NCBI GenBank assembly: GCA_973895155.1
Contig: OZ316895.1
Coordinates: 24,738,001 to 24,802,000, forward strand
DNA length: 64,000 nucleotides
Direction of reading: 5' to 3'
From: Marsupella aquatica
Taxonomy: Eukaryota; Marchantiophyta
Of this stretch, positions 53,611 through 64,000 are shown in pieces. Numbering within the stretch: the stretch's first letter is position 1; every line of letters begins with the position of its first letter. The translations under genes were made by a program, and so were the position numbers. Below the pieces are notes generated by a model. It saw only the letters and a program-made list of their open reading frames with translations, did not search any database and was not told the DNA's origin.

Positions 53611-55590
53611 CATTCCCCATGCAATAAACTTACACAAAAACTCACATTGGTAAAAATGTCCTTGAGAAAGTCATATTGTTGTGTAAATAATGTGGTTGCA
53701 TTTAGGTTTGGTTGCATAAAATAAGTCTTGGTGCAAAAGATTTAATTTTTAATTTTTAATTTTAATTTTTTGTGTGCACTAAAACATCAAAATATCCCCT
53801 GTTGTTTTCCTTCTCGTTTCCCCACCTCTTCTTACTTTTCTCCATGTATTAAACTCTCCATGTGCCAATTTCTCTCTCTCCCTTCTACATAGTGCCTTAT
53901 CTTTTGGGGAGTGTACTAATTATGCTCCAGTATAATCTCCATGAGAAACCAAAAAGTACACTCTAATTAGCTCCATAAGTCACTCTAATTAGCTCCATAA
54001 TTATTGTACCTTCAAGTACAATTGTCAGCAAGTGAAATTAGACTATTAGAGCATATAAAGTGGTCAGATGTGCCCTGCTTTCTACCGTGGCCACATGGAC
54101 CTTGGCCATACTTACATAGGAATGAGGGGAGACACTTGGATGATGGTTTAGGGTTTAGAGACATTTAATTGATGGACCCCCAAAATGCAAAGTGTTTCTT
54201 GAATGACCCATGAGTGATCCAGACCATTGATAGATCTCAAATCAATGTACCCAATAGCTCAGGTGGTCTCATGGGGTCTATTAAGTAAGATATTGACATC
54301 AGCTCAATTGTTGTCGGATGACACTCTTGGACAGAAACACTCTTGGACAGAAACATAAAATATACATAAAACAGACTCTTCGTCTTCACAACAGAGCTGA
54401 CAAACAACTGAGCACCCAAAGACAACCTCCCAATTATTCTCTAGTTTGTGTCATGCTAGGACAACCGGAAATGAGAGAGTGGAAAATACTTTATTGAATG
54501 AAGAAATAGTTTTGAATAACACTGAAAGCTATAGCTGAGAGATGAGGTTCTTGGTTTTTAACGACTACAGTAGCTAGGACAAACAACTTCCACCTCGGAC
54601 TGATCTTTCATTTATTTGGTAGGGCTTTCCTCCTTAATGGTTTTGAGTGGGGCAGCCCTGGGATACTTTATATGTAGTAATCCTGCAATCAATCTGGTAG
54701 TGTGACAATTGAAGAGTAGTGAACTGTGGATGTATTATCTCAAACGACCATCACCAAATCTTAGTTTGATTTTGTGTTAAGTTTTCTCCAAGCCATGTGA
54801 TAGTTGTGACTACTAGCCTGATTACCCATTCTTTGAACGTAAATAGAAATGAAGATTAAAAAAAAAACTTGCAAAATAAAATGCTCTTATTCAACTTTGC
54901 CTCCATCCCTCTCATTTTCTCACCGTCACTTCTATTTTGTCTTTATTGAGAGTCATTATAGTCAATGTCTGTTTTTGTTTCCATCCCTTTTTTAGGGTCC
55001 ACTTTCACTTCAGTTTTGTCCTATTGAAAGTTAGGGTCTAGAGTCTGCCCTTGAAAGTTCTGTAGCTTTGCATTGGGCTTTATAATTAAGATGGAGAATC
55101 TTTCGTACATCATCGTGCAATCAGATCTGCTCTTTTACCTCACCTCAATTGGATCAGCGGCAACACTGTTTCGAGTAAATTGTAATAAGACGGGAGCCAA
55201 TCAATCCCCAGGCCAATCGCAGTTCGGATTTGGAATAGCTCAGCTCGGCTCACTTAGCTGGGCTCGGTCCAGCTAAATTCCAAGTGACAGGGTTTGTGCG
55301 AGAAAATTGGAGTGACAGATCACGATCTAACAGTGCCGCCTTCTCAGAATCCCTCCTCGCCACCAAGATCTCTACATGAATCCGAGGAGATTCCCGGTGG
55401 CTATTCCGAATCCCGGGCTGTCACAAGCCAACAATGCTGGTAGCATTCACAATTTGCTAAGAAGTACTCGTCGTAGCCATTATTATATGTTGCTTTAGTT
55501 GCTTTTCTGGAGTTGGTACCGTGCTGTATGTACGTGCTGACGAATCCTTTGATCCCTGTTAGGTTTGCGTTACTACTTTTACACGGCCTC
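53611..55590. other. AT-rich spacer, no gene seen
   Basis: Contains a TTTTTAATTT run near 53745, a short duplicated CACTCTAATTAGCTCCATAA (about 53959-54000) and a duplicated ACTCTTGGACAGAAAC (54320-54355). Nothing looks coding. Confidence 0.5.
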
Positions 55591-55595
55591 TCGCG

Positions 55596-56816
55596 ATGTC
55601 CTTTCGGCAGAGAAGTCCTAGAAAGGCCCTAGCTATACTCAATGTTCTTCTTCGTTTCAACCCTAGATTTCTGGGCAACAATACTTCTCATCTGTAAGTG
55701 CCTAAGGAAGGGGGACAGAATCTCTTTTTCAGCCCAGGACACTTTTTCGTCTCCCTATCCTGTCCTGCTCAATTCTTGGATAACGTCTCTGCCGCCTGCA
55801 ATTATGTGCATTTGCCTTGTTTTTTAAAACTTTCAAGGATATCTCCCCGTACGAACTTCTTTTATTGCCCATCACAATCTAGATCATTTTTGTGCCCCCT
55901 TGCTTCAACTTGTTGTTCTCAATGAATTGTCGAGCCTGTCCATTTTGCTACTACAAAGTGTGCAAATCACTCGGAAAGTTCTTGAAGACATGTCGTCAAT
56001 TTATCGTTTGGTATGCAGAACAATTCGGTTGGAGAGGTTCCTTCGTGGAGGGCGACAAACTTGCGCCAAAGTTGTTCAGAGGGCAATGTGCAGGTATGGC
56101 GGTGGTTGCTTTCGGATTTGAAATTCTCATACTTATTCCTCTCAAAACTTGTAGTTCTGATTCTCAAGTCTAGATGGCAAAGCAAGCTAGGATAATTCTT
56201 GAAAGAGTACACCAACTTTTAATTCTTAATGCAGGAGGAAGTGATCCTGGAGAACATACTGGTACTGGTACTGCTTCTAGGGGTACCTCCAATTGTTCCG
56301 TTGAGCTGAGATTCCTCTTCCCCGGTAAGGTTTCTCCAACAGAGCCTTTGCGTAGTGAATTTTCGTTCCTTACTCCAAGGGGAAGGAAAGATGAGACTTG
56401 AAATTCGACGGCACTGCAAGATTGCAATATTTAGACTAATTTGAACATTTGTCAAACAGGTAAGATCATATTTCTCACAACTGTACCATTAAGCGCTCTA
56501 ATTCCGGCAGGGGAACGGGACTGATTCGATGGAAATTTTGGATATCGACCGCTTTAGGCAACACGCCAGAGACAGGTATGATTAACTTTTTATGTATGTC
56601 ATTTGTTGGATGATGATGTGACCAAACGACCTTGAATACATTCTCAACAAGACGTTTGATTTGCAGAGTTCATCCTTCATCTTCCGGTTTGATTAGTATT
56701 GACATCAGCCGTTGTTCTTGTACAAGGCCTTCAGGTAATGAGAGTGAAGAGCGATTTCAACGTTGTGATTACCTACTTTTAACCAAAAACCCTTGTTACA
56801 GCACCACGATGTGACA
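55596..56816 (+). pseudogene. Unidentified multi-exon locus, possibly decayed
   Basis: A first exon seems to start at ATG 55596 (MSFRQRSPRKALAILNVLLR, donor GTAAGT at 55694). The best segment lies at about 55850-56093 and reads LLQLVVLNELSSLSILLLQS, KVLEDMSSIYRLVCRTIRLE and RFLRGGRQTCAKVVQRAMCR, ending at a GTATGG donor. Later pieces are QARIILERVHQLLILNAG (from 56174) and GTDSMEILDIDRFRQHARDR (about 56512-56576, donor GTATGA). The amphipathic helices look like a real protein, but I could not join all pieces in one frame and do not recognise the family. It may be a real gene whose exons I misplaced, or a decayed copy. Confidence 0.3.
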
Positions 56817-57790
56817 TTTATAGTTGCATGAATTTCCTGCTATGAGAGTTTTATGGGATGAAGACTTGACTTGAACGTCAGTTTGATTCGTTTTTTAATC
56901 TCCAAGGAAGCACAGGGAGAGGGGAGGAGGGGGTGGTGGCGGGTGTGTGCGCTGTCACATTCATGTCATATGTGTCTACTCTCGATGGATTCTGGAGAGC
57001 CAATTCAAAGAATGCTGGATAGGCTTTATTTCTGAATTGTATGACAGGGAGGGGGAAGCGCTTTCACATTCATGTCATCGTGTCTAATCACACTGGATTC
57101 TATAGAGCCAACCTACGGATGCTGGCTGGGCTTTATTTCTGAATTGTTGTCTCATTTCTAAAACCTGAGATTTTCTGGTTTGTTTATAGCATAGAAAGGA
57201 CAGTGTAGGCAACTTACAAATGAACGCCCGTCAAAGTGTCCTACGAGTCTATCGTATACACAGCCCAAGGATAACATGTGACTGATTGATGAAATTCTTT
57301 AGTCCCATTTCGATAGGCTCTTGACTGTGTCCTTCTATGGTTACAGTGAAATACCGGAGTATGAACGAGCTTATTCGTACTTGAGCTCCCTGGATGTGCC
57401 CTTTCACAAGTATTTTAGTATTCTATTCTAAGGTCATGTGCATTCTTGACAGATAGCCGTTACTCTCAGTTGAAAAGGAGTCATCTAACGTTGGCAAGTT
57501 ATTTGTTCCAAAGACCACAGCAGAGCAACAGATATAAGAAAACTTATCTCTGGACGGAGGTAGGCATGCATCCAAGTCCTAGAACTCGAGACTTACCGGT
57601 CTGCTATCTATATCTGAACATTCATTGTAGGAAGATCATTGGGAAATATAGTCCACAATAAATAAATAAATAAATGAATACAAATTCGTTGCAGCTCGTG
57701 GGATCTCCTGGATGTTAGCCTGGTGCCACATCTGATCGTGGGTTGTTGTGATGACAGAGGAAGCCCAGAGCACCTAAGTTCATCTATAAG
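56817..57790. promoter_or_regulatory. Upstream region of the PPR gene
   Basis: It contains two related 75-base segments (CATTCATGTCAT.(A)TGTGTCTA and GGCTTTATTTCTGAATTGT at about 56960-57040 and 57066-57147). An in-frame stop (TGA, 57752-57754) precedes the PPR start. No core promoter is obvious. Confidence 0.4.
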
Positions 57791-60700
57791 ATGACAAGGA
57801 AAGCACATTGGGTAGATGGATGGTCAGCTGCAGCATGTGTTAGGGCAAGGGAGAATTTGATTAATCACTCTAGACTTCAATCTCATGTTGGACATTGCAC
57901 GAGCGATTGGTCTCAAGTCACTACAGAAGGGAAAGGGAATGGCAGTAGGCATATGCATGATGCTGGTGCCACGAGTGAAACAATAGCTATCTTGAAAGAT
58001 CGTCTACAACGAGGCATTACTATAGACTCTCACACATATGTCAAGGTTCTGCAAATGTGCTTGCAACAGAAAGACCTTTCAGCAGCCAAGAAAATCCATG
58101 ATTGCATCATCGAGAGTGGAATCGATAACAATCCATATGTGGCAACCACGCTCTTGAATGTGTATATCAAATGCGGAGGATTGTTGGATGCACGTAGAGT
58201 TTTTGATCAACTTCAGAAGAAGAGTGTTATTACTTGGACCAACATGATTGGAGGATATGCCAAGACTGATCATGTTCGATCTGCATTCGAACTTTTCCAT
58301 CAAATGCGCCAAGAAGGCGTGCAGCCTAATGTGATCACATATCTGAGCATGCTGAAAGGATGTGCCCGCCCATTAGCTCTAACATACGGAAAAGAAATTC
58401 ACGAGCGTATTCGACATGCCGGCTTTGAATCGGACGTGCGTGTAGGGACTGCCCTCCAACTGATGTACGCAAAATGTGGGTGCATCACCGAGGCAAGGAA
58501 AGTCTTTGATAAGTCGACCAATCGAAATGTCATCACATGGAATGTTATGATTGGAGCATATGCAGAAAGAGGTCATGGTGTGGAAGCATATCGACTGTTT
58601 CTCCAAATGCGACGGGAAGGTTTAGAACCAGATGCATTCACTTACGCGAGCATCCTGAATGCATCTGCAAGTGAGGGGGCTTTGGAATGGGTGAAGGACG
58701 TTCATCGCCAGGCTAGCAAAGCGGGGCTAGAGTCAGATTTGCGTGTAGGCAATGCACTGGTTCACATGTATGCAGAGAGTGGCAGTATAGATGATGCCCG
58801 ACTAGTGTTTGACAAAATGGAGAAACGCAGTGTAGTCACATGGAATATAATGATCGGTGGACTTGCACAACATGGATGTGGGCATGAAGCGTATCGACTC
58901 TTTCTCCAAATGAGACGCGAAGGCTTCGAACCAGATGCAATCACTTATTTGAGCGTCCTCAATGCATCTTCAAGTGCGGGGGCTTTGGAGTGGGTGAAGG
59001 AGATTCATGGCCATGCTACTAAAGCGGGAGTGGAGTCAGATTTGCGTGTGGGCAATGCAATGGTTCACATGTATGCAGAGAGTGGCAGTATTGTTGACGC
59101 ACGACTTGTTTTCGATAGAATGGAGAAGCGCGATGTGGTCACATGGAATGTAATGATCGGTGGACTTGCACAACATGGATGTGGGAATGAAGTATATCGA
59201 CTGTTTCTCCAAATGAGACGCGAAGGCTTCGAACCAGACGTTATCACTTATCTGAGCATCCTGAATGCAGCTGCAAGTGAGGGGGCTTTGGAATGGGTGA
59301 AGGAGGTTCATGGCCAGGCTAGCAAAGCGGGACTGGAGTCAGACTTGCGTGTAGGGAATGCACTGGTTCACATGTATTCAGAGAGTGGCAGCATAGATGA
59401 CGCCCGACTTGTTTTTGACAAAATGGAGAAACGCGATGTAGTCACATGGAATGCAATGATCGGTGGACTTGCACAACATGGATGTGGGCATGAAGCATAT
59501 CTACTGTTTCTCCAAATGAGACGCGAAGGTTTAGAACCAGATGTAATCACTTACGCGAGCATCCTGAATGCATCTGCAAGTGAGGGGGCTTTGGAATGGG
59601 TGAAGGAGGTTCATGGCCATGCTAGCAAAGCGGGACTGGAGTCAGATTTGCGTGTAGGTAATGGACTGGTTCACATGTATGCAGAGAGTGGCAGTATAGA
59701 TGATGCCCGACTAGTGTTTGACAAAATGGAGAAACGCAATGTAGTCACATGGAACGTAATGATCGGTGGACTTGCACAACATGGATGCGGGCATGAAGCA
59801 TATCGACTTTTTCTCCAAATGATCCGTGAAGGCTTGGAACCAAATGTAATCACTTACGCGAGCATCCTGAATGCATCTGCAAGTGAGGGGGCTTTGGAAT
59901 GGGTGAACGAGGTTAATGGCCATGCTAGCAAAGCGGGACTGGAGTCGGATTTGCGTGTAGGCAATGCACTGGTTCACATGTATGCAGAGAGTGGCAGCAT
60001 AGATGACGCCCGACTTGTTTTTGACAGAATGGAGAAACGCGATGTAGTCACATGGAATGTAATGATTGGTGGACTTGCCCAACATGGATGTGGGCAAGAA
60101 GCATATGGACTGTTCCTGAAAATGAGACGCGAAGGCTTCGAACCAAATGCAATCACTTATAGGAGCTTCTTGAATGCTGCCGCAAGTGAGGGGGCTTTGG
60201 AATGGGTGAAGGAGGTTCATGGCCATGCTATCAAAGCGGGAGTGGAGTCAGATTTGCGTGTTGGCAATGCACTGGTTCACATGTATGCAAAGAGTGGCAG
60301 TATAGATGACGCCCGACTTGTTTTTGACAGAATGGAGAAACGCGATGTAGTCACATGGACTGTAATGATCGGTGGACTTGCACAACATGGATGTGGGCAT
60401 GAAGCATATGGACTGTTTCTCCAAATGCGACGTGAAGGCTTCGAACCAGACGCAATCACTTACACAAGCATCCTGAATGCATCTGCAAGTGCGGGTTCTT
60501 TGGAGTGGGTGAAGGTGGTTCATGGTCATGCTAGCACAGCGGGGCTGGAGTCAGATTTGCGTGTAGGCAATTCACTGGTTCACATGTATGCGAAGAGTGG
60601 CAATATTGATGACGCCCGACTTGTTTTTCACAGAATGGAGAAACGCGATGTAGTTACATGGAACGTAATGATCAGTGGACTTGCACAACATGGATGTGGG

Positions 60701-61573
60701 AATGAAGCCCTGGACCTCTTCAGAAAAATGACCGCAGAGGGTGTGAAGCCCAACGTGTTTTCATTCGTGGGCGTCTTGTCAGCCTGTTGTCACAGGGGCC
60801 TTGTTGATGACGGCCGTAGAGTCTTTTCAGCTATGACGCAGGATTACGGCGTCGAGCCTGACATTGTGCATTATAACTGCATGGTGGATCTACTTGGGCG
60901 GGCTGGACAATTGGAGGAAGCAGAGATCTTCATTAGTGACATGCCAATTGAACCAGATACAGTCACTTGGACAGCCTTGCTTGGGGCTTGTAGAACTTAC
61001 GGTAATGTGGAGTTAGGCGAACTTGCCGCCCAGGAGCTTTGGAAGTTGGAACCCAATAATGCCTCTGCATACGTGCTCCTCTCCAACATCTACGCTGCAG
61101 CTGGTAAGCGGCAGAAGAAATCATTGGTGCGAACCATGATGCAAGACAGAGGTATTCGGAAGGAGCCAGGACATAGCTGGATTGAAGTTGATAAGAAGAT
61201 CCATAAATTTGTTGTAGGGGATAGATCTCACCCAGAAGCGAGGGCAATATATACGGAACTCAATAAATTGACTGAAAAACTGAAGGCTGAAGGCTACATT
61301 CCGGATACCCGGCTTGTGTTGCATGATATCAATGAGGAGGATAAAGAACTAGCTCTTTGCTCTCATAGTGAGAAGTTGGCTATTACTTACGGACTTATGC
61401 ACATAGCTCAGGGGGAACCAATTCGGGTATGGAAGAACCTTCGGGTGTGTTCAGATTGCCATACCGCAACCAAGTATATCTCCAAGGTTACGGGACGCGA
61501 GATTGTAGCCAGGGATGCCAATCGCTTTCACCATTTTAAAGATGGCATATGTTCTTGTGGCGATTACTGGTAA
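57791..61573 (+). CDS. DYW-type pentatricopeptide repeat protein, 1260 aa, intronless
   Basis: PLS-class PPR proteins bind organelle RNA one nucleotide per motif, and the DYW domain is the cytidine deaminase of C-to-U editing. The start is the first ATG after the in-frame TGA at 57752. An N-terminal region of about 80 residues may hold a targeting signal. P, L and S motifs of 35, 35 and 31 residues then run from about residue 135. From 58529 the P motifs start at 58529, 58832, 59135, 59438, 59741, 60044, 60347 and 60650, exactly 303 bases apart, with very similar sequence (WNVMIGGLAQHGCGHEAY; ASEGALEWVKEVHGHA; LVHMYAESGSIDDARLVF). After the P2/L2/S2 motifs and the E region, the DYW domain is complete: PGHSWIEV (PG box), HSE at 1192-1194, CSDCH at 1220-1224, CSCGDYW at the end. 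No stop or frameshift, so an active editing factor is likely. The target is unknown. Confidence 0.97.
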   Translation: MTRKAHWVDGWSAAACVRARENLINHSRLQSHVGHCTSDWSQVTTEGKGNGSRHMHDAGATSETIAILKDRLQRGITIDSHTYVKVLQMCLQQKDLSAAKKIHDCIIESGIDNNPYVATTLLNVYIKCGGLLDARRVFDQLQKKSVITWTNMIGGYAKTDHVRSAFELFHQMRQEGVQPNVITYLSMLKGCARPLALTYGKEIHERIRHAGFESDVRVGTALQLMYAKCGCITEARKVFDKSTNRNVITWNVMIGAYAERGHGVEAYRLFLQMRREGLEPDAFTYASILNASASEGALEWVKDVHRQASKAGLESDLRVGNALVHMYAESGSIDDARLVFDKMEKRSVVTWNIMIGGLAQHGCGHEAYRLFLQMRREGFEPDAITYLSVLNASSSAGALEWVKEIHGHATKAGVESDLRVGNAMVHMYAESGSIVDARLVFDRMEKRDVVTWNVMIGGLAQHGCGNEVYRLFLQMRREGFEPDVITYLSILNAAASEGALEWVKEVHGQASKAGLESDLRVGNALVHMYSESGSIDDARLVFDKMEKRDVVTWNAMIGGLAQHGCGHEAYLLFLQMRREGLEPDVITYASILNASASEGALEWVKEVHGHASKAGLESDLRVGNGLVHMYAESGSIDDARLVFDKMEKRNVVTWNVMIGGLAQHGCGHEAYRLFLQMIREGLEPNVITYASILNASASEGALEWVNEVNGHASKAGLESDLRVGNALVHMYAESGSIDDARLVFDRMEKRDVVTWNVMIGGLAQHGCGQEAYGLFLKMRREGFEPNAITYRSFLNAAASEGALEWVKEVHGHAIKAGVESDLRVGNALVHMYAKSGSIDDARLVFDRMEKRDVVTWTVMIGGLAQHGCGHEAYGLFLQMRREGFEPDAITYTSILNASASAGSLEWVKVVHGHASTAGLESDLRVGNSLVHMYAKSGNIDDARLVFHRMEKRDVVTWNVMISGLAQHGCGNEALDLFRKMTAEGVKPNVFSFVGVLSACCHRGLVDDGRRVFSAMTQDYGVEPDIVHYNCMVDLLGRAGQLEEAEIFISDMPIEPDTVTWTALLGACRTYGNVELGELAAQELWKLEPNNASAYVLLSNIYAAAGKRQKKSLVRTMMQDRGIRKEPGHSWIEVDKKIHKFVVGDRSHPEARAIYTELNKLTEKLKAEGYIPDTRLVLHDINEEDKELALCSHSEKLAITYGLMHIAQGEPIRVWKNLRVCSDCHTATKYISKVTGREIVARDANRFHHFKDGICSCGDYW
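58529..60649 (+). repeat. Seven in-frame 303-bp tandem units (PLS triplets) inside the PPR gene
   Basis: Each unit encodes one P-L-S triplet of 101 residues, and unit starts are spaced exactly 303 bases with no insertion or deletion. Units differ by scattered substitutions, several at the RNA-recognition positions. An eighth P motif at 60650 begins like the others and then diverges into the P2/L2/S2 end. Confidence 0.95.
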
Positions 61574-61668
61574 CCAGATTCAAAATTGTGTTTGAAAGTG
61601 ACTCGAAAGCAGAACTCACTCATCCCCATTTGTCGTTTGTTCCAATCTGCCTTGCCCACGAAATGAGT

Positions 61669-61992
61669 GACGTCTGATGCTTCAATAGACAGATTGGCCA
61701 AACGGAATCTATCCATTCAATGCAATTCACACTACATCGAAATCAGATGAAGAACAATTTTAAAGGACATACTATGTGAGAGCTGGCCCCTTTGGAGTAG
61801 TGTCTACTCCCTAAACCCAGACGACTGATGCTTCGATAAACAGATTGGCGAAACGGAATTGATCACTCTAGCGGAAATTTGCATCATCGAAGTCAAGTAA
61901 GGAATAAAATTAGTGAACTTAGTAAATTTTAACAAGATTTTGAAAGACAGATGGGATAGGGGATACATACTATGTGAGAGCTGGCCCCTTTT
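61669..61992 (+). repeat. Diverged direct duplication, about 125 and 173 bp
   Basis: Copy 1 (61669-61793) and copy 2 (61820-61992) share CTGATGCTTC.ATA.ACAGAT, TTGGC.AAACGGAAT, CATCGAA.TCA and the 3' block ACATACTATGTGAGAGCTGG followed by CCCCTTT. Copy 2 has about 48 extra bases in the middle. Confidence 0.75.
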
Positions 61993-62346
61993 GCCTACTC
62001 TCTGTCTATTCCCAAAATCCCTCAACTCTCAGCCTAACTAACCTTCAACGTACCAAAAGTCTCTCAACCCCCTACAACCCAACTGAAGCTCACCTATTTC
62101 GGTGAGTGCCACTTAGGCTGCTCCCGATCCGTGCCTGCCCAACTAGAGTCGATGCTGCCATTTCACTCCAAGGGGAGACTCCTCCTACTGACTTTCCTAC
62201 CTCTAGCCTAAAGTTTCATAGGCAGACTTAGTTCTTGGTGGGTAATGGCACAGCCGCATATGTCTATGGATTGTGCCCCAAGTATATCCTTCATTTCATT
62301 TGCTTGCATCCTATTCTCTTTTTCTCCTTTTTATGCCACCCCAGAA

Positions 62347-62408
62347 TCACCTGGATATGAGTAGAAATGAAAATTGTTCACCTGGATATGAGTAGAAATG
62401 AAAATTGT
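62347..62408 (+). repeat. 31-bp tandem duplication
   Basis: The unit beginning TCACCTGGATATGAGTAGAA occurs twice without change, at 62347-62377 and 62378-62408. Confidence 0.95.
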
Positions 62409-63323
62409 TTGTTGGTGTTTTGCCCAACTCAATATATATGCCAATCACGTGTCTCAGGGAACTGCACCTGCTTTAATCGCCTTCTGCTGTACAAAACCCC
62501 TTTCTATTTGCCCTAAGGCATACAAAACCCCCTTCCGTACGCCCCCTCCTTGGCGATCCCACCCTTTTATCCTCCAGTGTTCCATTGTCGTTCGTCCCCC
62601 CCCCTCCCCCAAAAGCAGGTTTAGAGGTTAGAGGTGACGGGACTTCTCACAGAGACCTCTGGCCTTTGTATTTCGTTCCCCTCAGTTAGAGACAGTGATG
62701 CAAGCGACTGTCATTGCAAGCAATTTCGAGGCAGACGAGTGAGCTAGGAACACTTTTCTTGCTTTTATGAGAGTTGTTGAGCCTGTACGTGTTCAATTTT
62801 GCTCACGATTTACCCATCTATTTCATGTTCGGATCACAACTCTCAGTAGCAAAACAACTGCATGGCCTACACTGCACTTCTCTGTAATGTACTTCTTGGA
62901 ATCAATGTCAATTCCCTACGTTTTGTCCCGCCCACTATCTTCTTTGATCTATCTGTTTGTTATGTGATTGTTTCTACAGATTTCGTGAATCAAAGGAATC
63001 ATCAAGCATTTTTCTCTTAGCACAGTCCAGCTGAATGTACAGGGTTTAGGGTTTAGGGGCGACAGTTGCTAGACAAAAACGTAAGAAGTTTTTGCTGGGG
63101 GCGGACTCACAATACTTGTTGCTAGCTATCGCTTTTCCACCTTGTATTGATCATCTTCGTCTGACTTTCACACTCCGCTCATCTATCAGATAATCAAAAT
63201 TGTTAGAAAACGCGTCTCCGATTAGATCATTAACAGGTCTGGTCACTTAGTCTAAGCTTGAAAACTCATGAAGCAATCCTGGGTTTTAATCCATCCCCTA
63301 TTTCCGATAGCCCATGGCAGTCT

Positions 63324-63428
63324 CGTAATTGTTTCATCCTCGAGAAAGTAGAAAATCTACCCTGTAATTGTTTCATCCACGATTTTACTAAAATCTACCC
63401 ATCTTGTAACTGTTTCATCCACGAGAAG
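63324..63428 (+). repeat. Three spaced copies of TGTAATTGTTTCATCCACGA
   Basis: Copies begin at 63324, 63363 and 63405. Spacers contain (A)AATCTACCC and (A)GAGAA.GTAG, so the repeating unit is about 40 bases. Confidence 0.8.
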
Positions 63429-64000
63429 TAGCCCAGTACTTTGGATCTTCATACCAAACAGAAATATTGTGAATGGACTTTGGGCTAGAAACTGGCTTCA
63501 AAACCAGAGCCCTAAAAATTTAGCTAGAAGTTTATATGTCTTCCTCTCCTAATGCTTGGGAACTCAAAATTGTTTCACACTTTGGTGAATTACAGGCGAA
63601 GTAAGATGCAACACCGACTCCTCAAGAGTATTTTGAGCCTTGTACAATTTGAGCAGGAAATTTATTTAGTTCAGCGGGGGCAAAGTAGAGTAATGTTATT
63701 AGTTAATGGAGGTTGTAGGCAGTTATCGTCTGCTTCAATTGTTACGAGCTTGTTCGCTTAGGCAAGCATGAAGAGAGCGTTGCAAATGGTTGCAAATGGT
63801 TTCTAGCTTAATTCTTTGGCCAAAAAAGGATCAATTTCAACTGTCATCTTTTTTGTTCTGACATTTCGTATTGTTCTCTCAATGCGTGACCATCGATGGT
63901 TTGATTACTGACCCCACTAGAGGTCCCTTCCAAAATTCCTGGCTCAACAGCGCGACACGTCATCATGACGCGCTACAAACAGGCACGAATTGATTTACAA

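Larger units (their letters stand above)
61574..64000. other. PPR 3' flank to window end, short repeats only
   Basis: Three sets of direct repeats are listed separately. A telomere-like GGGTTTAGGGTTTAGG trace lies at about 63042. Open frames (62398-62631, 63552-63761) are short and without motifs. Confidence 0.45.

Noticed and set aside
52641-53620. Lys/Glu-rich and Ser/Phe-rich proteins
   Set aside because: Artefacts of the purine minisatellite.
58079-61324. Series of minus-strand frames within the PPR gene, repeated every 303 bases
   Set aside because: Their regular spacing only mirrors the coding repeat on the opposite strand.
63324-63428. CRISPR-like array
   Set aside because: Only three imperfect copies with repeated, non-unique spacers, in a plant nuclear genome.

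Overview
This is nuclear DNA of a land plant. Genes are interrupted by GT-AG introns. The conserved ones are plant-type: SEC23, COG6, cytochrome bc1 subunit 8, and plastid ornithine carbamoyltransferase. There is also a very long intronless DYW-type PPR gene. The phrasing of its repeats (GLAQHGCGHEAY, ALEWVKEVHGHA) recalls the moss DYW-PPR proteins I know, so I infer a moss or another early-diverging land plant. That is inference from remembered family style, not from a search.

Layout. 1-7.1 kb: the 3' part of a split gene with a bacterial-type DNA amino-methyltransferase fold (one in-frame stop), a 1.06-kb inverted-repeat element, an orphan 154-aa ORF, and repeat-derived DNA. 7.2-22.2 kb: a transposon nest. 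It holds a foldback element, and two relatives of one undescribed transposon-type ORF family in opposite orientation (about 12.8-8.2 kb on minus, 15.8-18.2 kb on plus). The minus copy is split by a complete 2,371-bp CACTA element with matching 3-bp target duplication. LTR-like ends and a decayed LINE on minus are also present. 22.2-24.6 kb: no supported gene.

24.6-39 kb is the gene-dense core. SEC23 (plus, 12 exons, 766 aa) and COG6 (minus, 11 exons, 720 aa) are convergent. COG6 and QCR8 (plus, 2 exons, 73 aa) are divergent. 39-46.4 kb: diverged tandem repeats, a decayed exon at 43.6 kb and simple repeats. 46.4-49.95 kb: ornithine carbamoyltransferase (5 exons, 392 aa). 50-55.5 kb: tRNA-derived SINE-like copies, an interstitial telomere-type array and an 870-bp purine-rich minisatellite. 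55.6-56.8 kb: an unidentified, possibly decayed multi-exon locus. 57.8-61.6 kb: the PPR-DYW gene, whose core is seven consecutive 303-bp units with no indels. 61.6-64 kb: short direct repeats only.

Functionally, SEC23 (COPII coat, ER exit) and COG6 (Golgi tether) both serve secretion. QCR8 serves mitochondrial respiration, OTC serves arginine synthesis in the plastid, and the PPR-DYW protein is expected to edit organelle RNA. Nothing suggests that these neighbours form a co-regulated unit. The candidates for something undescribed are the methyltransferase-like gene at the left edge, the homogenised PPR array, and the paired transposon ORF family. All exon borders were read by eye from splice consensus, frame continuity and remembered family sequence.
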